A stretch of DNA of 64,000 bases from positions 310,001 through 374,000 of the forward strand of contig NZ_JALPRD010000004.1 of assembly GCF_023197165.1 (NCBI RefSeq), read 5' to 3'. This document shows, piece after piece, positions 1 to 7,872 of this stretch. The notes beneath the pieces were generated by a model. The model made no database searches and was not told the DNA's origin. It was given only the letters and a program-made list of their open reading frames with translations. The translations under genes and the position numbers were made by a program. Each line of letters opens with the position of its first letter. Within the stretch, counting starts at the first letter, position 1. The stretch comes from Sphingopyxis sp. MSC1_008 (GTDB lineage: Bacteria; Pseudomonadota; Alphaproteobacteria; Sphingomonadales; Sphingomonadaceae).

Positions 1-82
1 CGCCGGGCGGAAAAAGAAGATCGCCGACATGGTCGCTATGCTGAAGCGCGGCGAGACTTTTCACCCGCAAAAAGCGAAGTGA
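1..82 (+). CDS. 3' end of an unidentified gene (partial)
   Basis: The last 26 codons and a TGA stop (80-82) of a gene that begins before the window. The visible C-terminus is basic and ends LKRGETFHPQKAK. A short C-terminal stretch of the form MLKxGxxF is loosely reminiscent of the ends of some IS110-type transposases, but this is too short to identify the protein and no terminal inverted repeat follows. Only 18 bases separate the stop from the convergent HxlR gene end. Treat it as a real gene end of unknown function. Confidence 0.4.
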   Translation, partial: AGRKKKIADMVAMLKRGETFHPQKAK

Positions 83-100
83 CGCCGCTTCGCAGCGGTT

Positions 101-454
101 TCAACCGTTGGTCGCAGCAACGATAGCTGCGTCCGCATCAGCCCCGCCCGCCACGGCATCCCACCAGTCGCCGAGCGCGTCAATCAGCGGCACGAGCCGT
201 TCGCCGTCGGGGGTCAGGTCATATTCGACCCGCCGGGGATAGCCCTCGAACTCGGTACGCTGGACAATCCCCGCATCTTCGAGCTTGCGCAGTTCGAGCG
301 TCAGCATCTTGTGCGAGATCGTCGGATTGTCACGGCGCAGGTCACTGAAGCGCTTCGTCCCGTCGCTGAGATAATAGATGAGCAGGGTCGGCCAGCGGCC
401 GCTCAGCACCTGCATCACTTCCTCGATCGGACAGCGCGAAACCAGATCTTTCAT
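101..454 (-). CDS. HxlR-family winged-helix transcriptional regulator
   Basis: Encodes 117 residues, the normal size for a one-domain HxlR regulator (DNA-binding winged helix, usually a dimer). Recognisable HxlR signatures are the N-terminal CPIEEVMQVLSGRW, then the helix-turn-helix region RFSDLRRDNPTISHKMLT and the wing YPRRVEYDLTPDGERL. The conserved Cys near the N-terminus (CPI) is the residue used for thiol or quinone sensing in some family members; whether it senses anything here is unknown. I chose the ATG at 454, with GAGG about 9 bases upstream, because the reading frame upstream of it is not HxlR-like. It is divergent from the GST gene at 558, with a perfect palindrome at 480-492 between them, so it probably controls that gene and itself. 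Confidence 0.88.
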   Translation of the reverse strand: MKDLVSRCPIEEVMQVLSGRWPTLLIYYLSDGTKRFSDLRRDNPTISHKMLTLELRKLEDAGIVQRTEFEGYPRRVEYDLTPDGERLVPLIDALGDWWDAVAGGADADAAIVAATNG

Positions 455-479
455 CGGGGCCTCATGGTTACAAAAAGGT

Positions 480-492
480 GCGTAATTTACGC
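480..492. promoter_or_regulatory. Candidate HxlR operator (perfect palindrome)
   Basis: GCGTAA-T-TTACGC, two exact 6-base arms around one central base. It sits in the 103-base gap between the divergent HxlR regulator (start 454) and GST (start 558), 26 bases upstream of the regulator start. Its position and AT-containing core suit an autoregulatory operator. Binding by this regulator is inferred from location only. Confidence 0.55.
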
Positions 493-557
493 GCGGACAG
501 CGCGCCCTATATCTGGCTCCGCTGCGCAGCTCCCCCTCAAGAAGATGGAGCAATACA

Positions 558-1262
558 TTGGAACCGATCCTTATCTATGGCTTCCCGCTGGGAAGTTCCA
601 TGGGCCTCGTCGCGGCCCTCGAATGGCTGGGCAAACCCTATCGCCTGTGCCGCGTCGACATGCTCGGCGAAATGCGCGAGCCCGCCTATGCCCGCATCAA
701 CGCTCGGCACGAAACTCCAGTACTGATCACCCACCAGGGCGCGGCGCTGACCGAGACCATGGCGATAGCGCATTGGCTCGCGGCGCGCGACGACAAACGG
801 CGGATTAGCCCCGATCCGCTATCGTCCGAAGGCGACCGGATGCGGCAGGCCATGGCGTTCATCAACACCGGCTTCACCGGCTCCTTCACCCCGCTGTGGG
901 TCGCGCTCGAAATGGCCCCGCCGCGTCCCGCGCTGCAAGCGTCGCTCCGCGAATGGGGCAAGGAAGCGGTGATCGCACGCCACGACCGGCTGGAGGAAAT
1001 GGTCGGCGACGGCCCCTATCTGGTCGGCGACCGGCCGACGCTGGCCGATGCGCTGTTCATCGGGGTCGCGCGCTGGCTGGAGTTTCACGAGGTTGCCGAG
1101 CCCGTTCGCTGGCCGAAGCTCGCGGCGCTGCGCGCAAGGCTGGAGGCCGATCCGGCCGTCGCCTATGCCACCGCGCTCGAAAGCGGCGAGACGGCGCCGG
1201 GTAGCGGCCTCTGCCTCGGCCATGCCCCGCTCGCCAAGTTGATCGAGCGTTACGGCGCCTGA
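558..1262 (+). CDS. Glutathione S-transferase family protein
   Basis: A 234-residue cytosolic GST. The N-terminal thioredoxin-like domain (about 1-80) shows the cis-proline context ETPVLI (Pro54) and the glutathione gamma-glutamyl site motif ETMAIAHWL (Glu66-Thr67). The helical C-terminal domain carries the folding motif PTLADALF near residues 163-170. The catalytic residue may be Ser13 or Ser14 in PLGSSM, but this is inferred. The start is TTG at 558 with GGAG at 547-550 (7-base spacing); no in-frame ATG fits better. It is divergent from an HxlR regulator, an arrangement common for detoxification enzymes induced by electrophiles. The substrate is unknown. Confidence 0.85.
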   Translation: MEPILIYGFPLGSSMGLVAALEWLGKPYRLCRVDMLGEMREPAYARINARHETPVLITHQGAALTETMAIAHWLAARDDKRRISPDPLSSEGDRMRQAMAFINTGFTGSFTPLWVALEMAPPRPALQASLREWGKEAVIARHDRLEEMVGDGPYLVGDRPTLADALFIGVARWLEFHEVAEPVRWPKLAALRARLEADPAVAYATALESGETAPGSGLCLGHAPLAKLIERYGA

Positions 1263-1350
1263 TGGGGCCGATGCGCGGCGCGTCGTCGCCGCGCACCGCT
1301 TCCCCGCTTGCGCGATTGTGAGTACCCGCCACCTTTGATAGCAAGGCGCC

Positions 1351-1833
1351 ATGGACCGGATCGAAACCGAAGCATCGGGCGGCTGCCAGTGCGGGGCGGT
1401 GCGCTATCATGTCACCGCGGTGCTCGACAGCTCGCATATCTGTCATTGCCGGATGTGCCAGAAGGCGGCGGGCAATTTCTTTATCGCGCTGATCGGCGTG
1501 CCGCGCGACGCGATCACATGGACGCGCGGCGCGCCCGCGACGTTCAACAGTTCGGACAAGGCGGCGCGCGGTTTCTGCCGCGACTGCGGGACGCCGCTGA
1601 CTTATGACTATGCCGGCAGCAAGCATATCAACCTGACGACCGGGTCGTTCGACGACCCCTCGGCGTTCCCGCCGCAGGTCCAGTTCGGGCTGGAAGGCCA
1701 GTTGTCGCTGTTCGAGGATCTGCCGATCAAGGCCGAGGGCACGACCGAGGCGGTGATGAGCAATCTTGTCGGCGCGATCAAGGCGAGCAACCACCAGCAT
1801 CCGGACCACGACACCGACCGCTGGCCCGCCTGA
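1351..1833 (+). CDS. GFA-domain (CENP-V/GFA) zinc protein
   Basis: 160 residues with the zinc-binding pattern of the glutathione-dependent formaldehyde-activating (GFA) fold: Cys12-x-Cys14, Cys31-x-Cys33-x2-Cys36 and Cys76-x2-Cys79, plus the family motif FCRDCGTPL. Members bind one structural and one catalytic zinc. Most GFA proteins have no proven substrate, so an activity toward S-hydroxymethyl-glutathione should not be assumed. The gene stands alone between GST and the convergent AraC-type regulator, with only a 5-base gap to the latter. ATG at 1351 gives the normal family length. Confidence 0.85.
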   Translation: MDRIETEASGGCQCGAVRYHVTAVLDSSHICHCRMCQKAAGNFFIALIGVPRDAITWTRGAPATFNSSDKAARGFCRDCGTPLTYDYAGSKHINLTTGSFDDPSAFPPQVQFGLEGQLSLFEDLPIKAEGTTEAVMSNLVGAIKASNHQHPDHDTDRWPA

Positions 1834-1838
1834 CCCTC

Positions 1839-2519
1839 CTATGACGGGAGCGCGTTTATCGCCGCGCTGGGCGTCAAGCCGAAGGTTTCGCGAAAGGCGC
1901 GCGACAGATGCGCGGTGTCGGCAAAGCCGGCGTCCATCGCCGCGGTGCGAACGAGCGCGCCTTGCTTCATCTGCTGCGCCGCAAATTGCATCGCCGACCA
2001 GCGCTTGAATTCACGAAAGCCCTGCCCGGTCGCCGTCCGGAAAAGGCGCAACGCTCGCGTGCGTTCCATGCCGAGCCGCCGCGCCAACTCGTCCTGCGGC
2101 ATGCGCCGCATCGGGTCGGCATAGATAGCGCGCACGGCATCGGCGACGCGCGGCGACGGCAGCACGGCAGAGGCAGCCAAGCGCGCGCGCAGTTCGTCGG
2201 CGGCATCGCCCGCTCCATCGAGCACGGTGCCCGCCAGTTCCGCCAGCTTCCCGCCGAGCGCGCGTGCCAGCGGAACGTCGAACGGAAAGGCGAGGCCATC
2301 GAGATAGAGGATGTCGGCGCCGCGCGCGGGCAAGGCGATGCCATGGACGATACCGGGGCGGATCAGCAGCATGTCGCCCTCGACCGCCACGCCGTCCAGC
2401 GTCAACCGCAGCGGACCGCCGCGCCCGATCAATATCCCGGTCACCGGATTGGCATGCGGCGCAAGCGGGGCGTCGACCGGCAGCAGCGAATTCCGGAAAG
2501 GGGAGAGCGGGTCGGACAT
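1839..2519 (-). CDS. AraC-family transcriptional regulator
   Basis: 226 residues from the ATG at 2519. The N-terminal half looks like the cupin-type sensing domain (for example GDMLLIRPGIVHG near residues 49-60). The C-terminal AraC/XylS DNA-binding domain has two helix-turn-helix units, the second with TAAMDAGFADTAHLSRAFRE followed by the family's FGLTPSA motif. The ligand is unknown. It is transcribed leftward, and the NTF2-like gene at 2565-2996 lies 45 bases upstream in the same direction, so the two could be co-transcribed. Confidence 0.88.
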   Translation of the reverse strand: MSDPLSPFRNSLLPVDAPLAPHANPVTGILIGRGGPLRLTLDGVAVEGDMLLIRPGIVHGIALPARGADILYLDGLAFPFDVPLARALGGKLAELAGTVLDGAGDAADELRARLAASAVLPSPRVADAVRAIYADPMRRMPQDELARRLGMERTRALRLFRTATGQGFREFKRWSAMQFAAQQMKQGALVRTAAMDAGFADTAHLSRAFRETFGLTPSAAINALPS

Positions 2520-2564
2520 CGCGGTAACTATCTGCCGGTCGGGCGCCGGGCGCAAGCGGCGCCG

Positions 2565-2996
2565 CTAACGGTCGATCCCGGCGCGCACGAAGGCGCCGTG
2601 CATCTCGCGCCCGTTCGGATAAACATCCTTTCGCACCACCTCGCCCGCATCGTTCAGCGTGACGACGTCGAGCATCCCGACGCGCGCGGTAAAGGGCGCG
2701 CCGCCCGGTTCGGTGAGCGCGAGCAGCATCGTCCATTCGAACACCCAATGGTAGTCGCCGTAGAGCCGCCGCCCCATTTCCTGCATGAAATCGAAGGTCG
2801 CGAACAATTGCCGGCAATGCTCGCGCAGCCGCTCGCGCCCCGTCACGGGCTCGGTGCCGTCGTGGAGCGCGAAGACCGTGTCCGCCGAATGGAGCGAGGC
2901 GATCAGGTCGGGATCCTTTGTTTCCCAGCCGACATGATAGCGGTCGAACAGGGCGGCGACGGAAAGGGGGCGTTCGATTTGTGCGGCGGCGGCCAT
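2565..2996 (-). CDS. SnoaL-like / NTF2-fold protein
   Basis: 143 residues from the ATG at 2996, which has a strong GGGAG ribosome-binding site 8 bases upstream. The pattern of an N-terminal helix (LFDRYHVGWETKDPDLIASL), then HSADTVF and a C-terminal sheet ending in a histidine-containing strand, is that of the SnoaL-like NTF2 superfamily. These are cone-shaped alpha+beta proteins that act as isomerases, cyclases or ligand binders. No catalytic assignment is possible from sequence alone. The MFS transporter gene starts divergently 134 bases away, so the pair may handle the same small molecule (inference). Confidence 0.7.
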   Translation of the reverse strand: MAAAAQIERPLSVAALFDRYHVGWETKDPDLIASLHSADTVFALHDGTEPVTGRERLREHCRQLFATFDFMQEMGRRLYGDYHWVFEWTMLLALTEPGGAPFTARVGMLDVVTLNDAGEVVRKDVYPNGREMHGAFVRAGIDR

Positions 2997-3130
2997 ATGC
3001 TTTCTCCCATGATGTGACGGGAAAAATAGCAGGCCGGCCGGCGAACGCGTTGAACAAACGTGCGCCAATTTTCGCTGGCGCGCGGCCCTCCATCTGATAG
3101 CCCTGTCCCGGGGCAGGGGAGCTTTTGAAC

Positions 3131-4366
3131 ATGGCGACACAATCGATCGAAGGCTCCGCTGGCGGAAGACGGGTGACGTGGGTCGTCGTGCTGATCGCGC
3201 TGTCGGTGCTCCTCAACTATGTCGATCGCGGCGCGATCGGCGTCGCGGCGCCGCTTATGAAGGAAGAGCTGGGGCTGTCGGCGACGGGGTTCGGCTTCGC
3301 GGTTTCCGCCTTTTTCTGGGTCTACGCGCCCGCCTGCCTGTTCGTCGGCTGGCTGTGTGACCGATTCTGCGTTTACCGCGTCTTTGCACTGGGGGTCGCG
3401 ATCTGGGCGATCAGCACCGCGCTGACCGGTTTCGCGGGCGGGCTGATATCGCTGATCGTCCTGCGGTTGTTCCTCGGGCTGGGCGAGAGCATCGCCTTTC
3501 CCGGCAGCAGCAAGATTTTCGCCGCCGAAGTGCCCGTCGAGCGGCGCGGCATCGCGAATGCATCGGTGTCCGCAGCGATCGCATTTGGCCCGGCCATTGG
3601 CGTGCTCACCGGCGGCGCGATCCTCGGAGAATGGGGGTGGCGGCCGGTCTTCTGGATTTTCGGCGCGGTGACTTTGCTGTGGCTCATTCCCTGGCAATTC
3701 GCAGCGGCGTCGATGCGCGCCCGCGCACAAGCGGTTCCCGTGAGCGAACGGGTTTCGATCCGCCGCCTGCTCCGCGTGCCGGCGCTGTGGAAGATGAGCA
3801 TTGTCCATTTCCTGTCGAACTACGGATTTTATTTCCTGCTCGCCTGGCTGCCACTCTACCTCGTCAATACGCGCGGTTATTCGATCGGCGAAATGACCGC
3901 GCTGACGACGCTGAGCTTCACGACGCAAGGTGTCGTCGCAATCGCGGGTGGCTGGCTGTCGGACCGTATGGTTGCGAAAGGGGCCAATGAAGGCGAGGTG
4001 CGCCGCTGGCTGATGGTCGCGGGACAGCTCGCCATCGGGACGGCGACCGCCGGCATCGCGGTCGCGGATGGCTATGCGATGCTGGCGGTCTGGTTGGCGG
4101 TTGCGGGCTTCGGCGCCGGGCTGATCGCAACGAATATCTTCGCCGTCGGCCAGATTTTCGCGGGGCCGCGCGCGGCGGGCAGCTGGATCGGGGTGCAGAA
4201 CGCGTTCGGCAACATTTCGGGTATCGTCGGCCCAATCGTCACCGGGCTGATCGTCGATTATCTCGGCGGCTATGGCTATGCCTTTGCGACGGCCGCCATA
4301 TTGTCGCTGCTCGGCGCGTTGCTGTGGTGGAAGCTCATCCCCGAAATCCGCACGCTCGACCTTTAA
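3131..4366 (+). CDS. MFS transporter, anion:cation symporter type
   Basis: 411 residues with 12 predicted membrane segments in two six-helix bundles. The MFS motif lies in the loop after helix 2 (GWLCDRFCVYRVF). The N-terminal NYVDRGAIGVAAPLMKEELG is typical of the ACS group, which imports organic anions such as hexuronates, glucarate or phthalate. I chose ATG 3131 over the in-frame TTG at 3125 because GGGGAG (3115-3120) is correctly spaced for it. The gene ends in a 4-base convergent overlap with ogt. The substrate is not determinable. Confidence 0.85.
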   Translation: MATQSIEGSAGGRRVTWVVVLIALSVLLNYVDRGAIGVAAPLMKEELGLSATGFGFAVSAFFWVYAPACLFVGWLCDRFCVYRVFALGVAIWAISTALTGFAGGLISLIVLRLFLGLGESIAFPGSSKIFAAEVPVERRGIANASVSAAIAFGPAIGVLTGGAILGEWGWRPVFWIFGAVTLLWLIPWQFAAASMRARAQAVPVSERVSIRRLLRVPALWKMSIVHFLSNYGFYFLLAWLPLYLVNTRGYSIGEMTALTTLSFTTQGVVAIAGGWLSDRMVAKGANEGEVRRWLMVAGQLAIGTATAGIAVADGYAMLAVWLAVAGFGAGLIATNIFAVGQIFAGPRAAGSWIGVQNAFGNISGIVGPIVTGLIVDYLGGYGYAFATAAILSLLGALLWWKLIPEIRTLDL

Positions 4367-4845
4367 GCCGCCCGTTCGAGATCGAGCAGGAACGCCTTCG
4401 CCTCCAGCCCGCCGGCAAAACCCGTCAGCTTGCCATTCGATCCGACGACGCGGTGGCACGGCGCAATGATCGAAATGGGGTTGCGGCCATTGGCGGCGCC
4501 GACCGCGCGCGATGCGCCCGGATTGCCGAGCTGGTCCGCGATCTCGCCATAGCTGCGCGTTTCACCGAACGGGATGGCAAGCAGGGCGGCCCATACGCGC
4601 TTCTGGAAATCGGTACCGGCAAAGGACAGGGGCACGTCAAATGTGCGGCGTGTCCCGGCGAAATATTGGGCGAGCTGCCGCTCGGTTTCGAGCAAGACCG
4701 GATGATCGGCCTTTTCGCTCAATGCGCCGAGCCGGACGCGGTCGGGCTTGTCATTCTCCCACAATATGGCGGCGAGGCCCCGGTCGTCGGCGACGAGGGT
4801 CAATTCGCCGACCGGCGACCAGATGGTTTTGGAAAAATAGCTCAC
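4363..4845 (-). CDS. ogt: Methylated-DNA--protein-cysteine S-methyltransferase
   Basis: 160 residues, the length of Ogt-type enzymes without the Ada regulatory domain. It removes alkyl groups from O6-methylguanine (and O4-methylthymine) by irreversible transfer to its own cysteine. The active-site motif PCHRV contains nucleophile Cys130. The helix-turn-helix that binds the minor groove includes [19 protein letters not shown], with the Arg finger inside ASRAVG. The N-terminal domain (1-75) is the usual ribonuclease-H-like fold. Start ATG 4845. It is divergent from purT. Confidence 0.95.
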   Translation of the reverse strand: MSYFSKTIWSPVGELTLVADDRGLAAILWENDKPDRVRLGALSEKADHPVLLETERQLAQYFAGTRRTFDVPLSFAGTDFQKRVWAALLAIPFGETRSYGEIADQLGNPGASRAVGAANGRNPISIIAPCHRVVGSNGKLTGFAGGLEAKAFLLDLERAA

Positions 4846-4961
4846 GGGATCTTCCTTTGGATGTCATTCGCTGTCGCAACTTGACGCTGAAATTCCTATG
4901 GCGGAGGCCGCGCAGCGATGCGTCCCGAATCTTGCGCCCAACGTCGATGGAAAGTTTTTGC

Positions 4962-6143
4962 ATGACCCCCACCGCCACCATCCTTCTCCTCGGTTCGGGC
5001 GAACTCGGGCGCGAATTCGTGATTTCGGCGAAGCGGCTGGGGTGCCGGGTGATCGCGTGCGACAGCTATGAAGGCGCGCCCGCGATGCAGGTCGCCGACG
5101 GCTATGAAGTGTTTTCGATGCTCGACGGCGACGCGCTGCGCGCCACGATCGAAAAGCATCGGCCCGACCATATCGTGCCCGAGGTCGAGGCGATCCGCAC
5201 CGAAATTCTCGCCGAGGTCGAAGCCGGAGGTTTCCACGTCGTCCCATCGGCGCGTGCGGCGCAGCTGACGATGAACCGCGACGCGATCCGCGACCTCGCC
5301 GCTAGCGAACTCGGCCTCAAGACCTCGACCTTCGAATATGCGACGAGCCGCGAGGAACTGGTCGCCGCGGCCGAACGCATCGGCTTTCCGCTCGTCGTGA
5401 AACCCGTCATGTCGTCGTCGGGCAAGGGCCAGAGCACGGTCAGGGACGCGGGCGGCATCGACGCCGCGTGGGACTATGCGGCGGCGGGCATGCGCGGCGA
5501 CCGGCTGCGCGTCATCGCCGAGGCGTTTATCGACTTCGATTACGAGATCACCTTGCTCACCGTCCGCCACAAGGATGGCGTCAGCTTCTGTCCGCCGATC
5601 GGCCACCGCCAGGAACGCGGCGACTATCGCGAAAGCTGGCAGCCCGCGGCGATGTCCGATGCGGCGCTCGCCGCGGCGCAGGAGATGGCGACGAAGGTGG
5701 TCGATGCGCTCGGCGGCCACGGCATCTTCGGGGTCGAATATTTCGTGAAGGGCGACGAGGTCATCTTCTCCGAACTCTCGCCCCGCCCCCATGACACGGG
5801 CATGGTGACCTTGATTTCGCAGTCGCTATCCGAATTCGACCTGCACGCGCGCGCGATCCTCGGCCTGCCGATCCCCGCGGTCGCGGTGCCCGACGCGAGC
5901 GCGAGTGCGGTGCTGCTCGCTGACCGCGACGCGAGCGATTTCGCGATCACCGGGCTCGCCGAGGCGCTGACCCCGCCGGACGCCGAAACCGACGTCGATG
6001 CGCGCATCTTCGGAAAACCGGTAACGCGGCCGTATCGCCGCATGGGTGTTGCGCTCGCCAAGGTCGCGGGCGGCAGCACCGACGACGCACGCGCGGCCGC
6101 GGTCGCGGCGGCGGCAAAGCTGCATATCGACTATCGGGGCTGA
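4962..6143 (+). CDS. purT: Formate-dependent phosphoribosylglycinamide formyltransferase (GAR transformylase 2)
   Basis: 393 residues, matching the 392 of E. coli PurT. This ATP-grasp enzyme makes formyl-GAR from GAR, formate and ATP in purine synthesis without folate. The N-terminal preATP-grasp domain starts [13 protein letters not shown]. The ATP-grasp core includes [17 protein letters not shown], and the metal/formyl-phosphate region is [21 protein letters not shown] 4962 was preferred to ATG 4947 because GGAAAG (4949-4954) is 7 bases upstream. It is followed after 17 bases by the VTT-domain gene in the same direction, but that gene has its own ribosome-binding site. Confidence 0.95.
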   Translation: MTPTATILLLGSGELGREFVISAKRLGCRVIACDSYEGAPAMQVADGYEVFSMLDGDALRATIEKHRPDHIVPEVEAIRTEILAEVEAGGFHVVPSARAAQLTMNRDAIRDLAASELGLKTSTFEYATSREELVAAAERIGFPLVVKPVMSSSGKGQSTVRDAGGIDAAWDYAAAGMRGDRLRVIAEAFIDFDYEITLLTVRHKDGVSFCPPIGHRQERGDYRESWQPAAMSDAALAAAQEMATKVVDALGGHGIFGVEYFVKGDEVIFSELSPRPHDTGMVTLISQSLSEFDLHARAILGLPIPAVAVPDASASAVLLADRDASDFAITGLAEALTPPDAETDVDARIFGKPVTRPYRRMGVALAKVAGGSTDDARAAAVAAAAKLHIDYRG

Positions 6144-6160
6144 CACGCTAAGCAGGGGGC

Positions 6161-6817
6161 ATGGCCGAGCGCCCTTCCCCGCTGATCCGCTGGCTGGTCA
6201 TCGCCGCGTTGCTGCTGCTTATCGTCGGCGTGCCGCTGATCTTCCGCAACGAATTTATCGCGGTGAGCGACCGCGTCCTCGCCGCCGCCGATGAGCGTCC
6301 CCTCGCCGCCGCGGCGCTGATCGTTGGTGCGCTGACGCTCGACGTTTTTCTGCCCGTGCCCAACGGCGTGACCAATACGCTGGCGGGGGCGGCTTTCGGA
6401 TTCGCGGTCGGCACGCTCGTCATCTGGCTGGGGCTGATGGGCGGAAGCCTTGCGGGCTATGCAGTCGGGCGCTGGGCCGCACGGCCGCTCGCTAAACGCT
6501 TCCTGAGTGCCGACGATCTGGACCGCGCGCACGAACTCGCCGAACGCATCGGCCCGGTTGCGCTGATCCTCTCGCGCCCCGTCCCGTTCCTTTGCGAAGT
6601 GACCGCGATGGCCGGCGGCATCGCGGCGATGGCCTTCGGGCGGTTCGCGCTCGTCATGGCGCTCGCCAACCTGGGCGTCGCGATGCTGTTCGCCGCGATC
6701 GGCGCGGCGGCGGTCGAGCAGGCTTCGTCCGAACTGCTGATCCTCGGCGCGGTCGGGCTGCCGCTTGCCGCATGGCTCGGCTGGCAGGGCGTCGAGCGAT
6801 GGCGCACGCGCGCCTGA
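6161..6817 (+). CDS. TVP38/TMEM64-family (VTT/SNARE-associated domain) membrane protein
   Basis: 218 residues with an N-terminal membrane helix (10-27) and the VTT (DedA-superfamily) core. The core shows the hallmark glycine-rich re-entrant segment NTLAGAAFGFAVGTL, then GSLAGYAVGRWAARP and the second conserved segment RPVPFLCEVTAMAGGIAAM. Members are inner-membrane proteins linked to lipid scrambling or ion coupling. The exact role of this bacterial group is not settled. The ATG at 6161 follows an AGGGGG ribosome-binding site. Confidence 0.85.
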   Translation: MAERPSPLIRWLVIAALLLLIVGVPLIFRNEFIAVSDRVLAAADERPLAAAALIVGALTLDVFLPVPNGVTNTLAGAAFGFAVGTLVIWLGLMGGSLAGYAVGRWAARPLAKRFLSADDLDRAHELAERIGPVALILSRPVPFLCEVTAMAGGIAAMAFGRFALVMALANLGVAMLFAAIGAAAVEQASSELLILGAVGLPLAAWLGWQGVERWRTRA

Positions 6818-6931
6818 CCTTACGGTCAAAAACAGGCGGGTCGCCCGATTCAGGCGGCAAGACCCGGCATGGTCCGCAACTCCTGCGGCGCAGATTCATT
6901 GTCATTCCGACAGACCGGCAGGAGACGAGCC

Positions 6932-7798
6932 ATGTATGTGATTATGGGCGGAACGGGCCACGTCGGCTCGGCGACTGCAAAAGCGCTGCTTGCGCGCGGT
7001 GAACATGTCACCATAGTCACGCGCAATGCCGACCATGCCCGCGAATGGGAAACCAGGGGCGCGAACATCGCCGAAGCCGATGTCGAAGATGTAGCATCGT
7101 TGCGGGCGGCGCTTCGCCGCGGGCGGCGCGCCTTCCTGCTTAACCCGCCCGCCGATACCACGACGAATACCGACAGGGTCGAACGGCATACCGTCGCCAA
7201 TATTCTTGCAGCGCTCGACGGATCGGGGCTCGAAAAGATCGTTGCTGAATCGACTGGCGGCGCTCAACCCGGCCGGTACATCGGCGATCTCAACGTCCTC
7301 TGGGAACTGGAGGAGGGTCTGCACCGACAGCCGATCCCCGCAGCGATCAACCGCGCGGGCTATTATATGAGTAATTGGGACGGCTTTCTGACATCGGCAC
7401 GCGACACAGGAAAACTACCGACGATGTTTCCGGCCGATCTGGCGATCCCGATGGTGGCACCCCAGGATCTTGGCGAACTGGCGGCCGCACGCCTCATGTC
7501 TTCGCTTGACGACGTCGGCATCCGATATGCCGAAGGCCCGCGGCGCTATACGTCTTCCGAGGTCGCAACGGCCTTCGCCGCGGCCTTGGGACGGCCGGTA
7601 GAACTCGACGTGATACCGCGCGAAGGTTGGGAGGAGGCGTTTCGGGAGTTCGGTTTTTCGGACGCCGCCGCTGTCTCCTATGCGCGGATGACCGCCGCGA
7701 GCCTCGACGAGGGCTTCGACATGCCCGAAGATGCGTGGCGCGGGAAGGTCGCGCTCGCCGATTATATCAACTGCAGGGTCGAAGTTCCCGCCGAATAG
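6932..7798 (+). CDS. NmrA-like / NAD(P)-binding Rossmann protein
   Basis: 288 residues. The N-terminus MYVIMGGTGHVGSATAKALL is the dinucleotide-binding GxxGxxG of the atypical SDR NmrA group. The classical YxxxK pair is not evident, consistent with atypical SDRs that act as NAD(P)H sensors or quinone reductases of the QorB type. The remainder (FPADLAIPMVAPQDLGELAA, then an EAFREFGF region) matches the substrate-domain layout of NmrA/QorB proteins. ATG 6932 has GGAGACGAG upstream. A small palindrome follows 33 bases after the stop, before polA. Confidence 0.8.
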   Translation: MYVIMGGTGHVGSATAKALLARGEHVTIVTRNADHAREWETRGANIAEADVEDVASLRAALRRGRRAFLLNPPADTTTNTDRVERHTVANILAALDGSGLEKIVAESTGGAQPGRYIGDLNVLWELEEGLHRQPIPAAINRAGYYMSNWDGFLTSARDTGKLPTMFPADLAIPMVAPQDLGELAAARLMSSLDDVGIRYAEGPRRYTSSEVATAFAAALGRPVELDVIPREGWEEAFREFGFSDAAAVSYARMTAASLDEGFDMPEDAWRGKVALADYINCRVEVPAE

Positions 7799-7830
7799 GT
7801 CCGCTTCCCGGAGTATCGCGCAATCGACGA

Positions 7831-7845
7831 GCGGCCCTAGGCCGC
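7831..7845. terminator. Short GC palindrome between NmrA-like gene and polA
   Basis: GCGGCC-CTA-GGCCGC, perfect 6-base arms with a 3-base centre, 33 bases after the upstream stop and 28 bases before the polA start. It has no T-tract, so it could be a weak terminator, an operator or chance in a very GC-rich gap. Confidence 0.3.
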
Positions 7846-7872
7846 CCGCACCTCCCCTGCTACATCCGCGCC

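Noticed and set aside
1..82. Insertion-sequence end at the left edge
   Set aside because: The short C-terminus loosely resembles IS110-type proteins, but there are too few residues and no terminal repeat or target duplication is visible.
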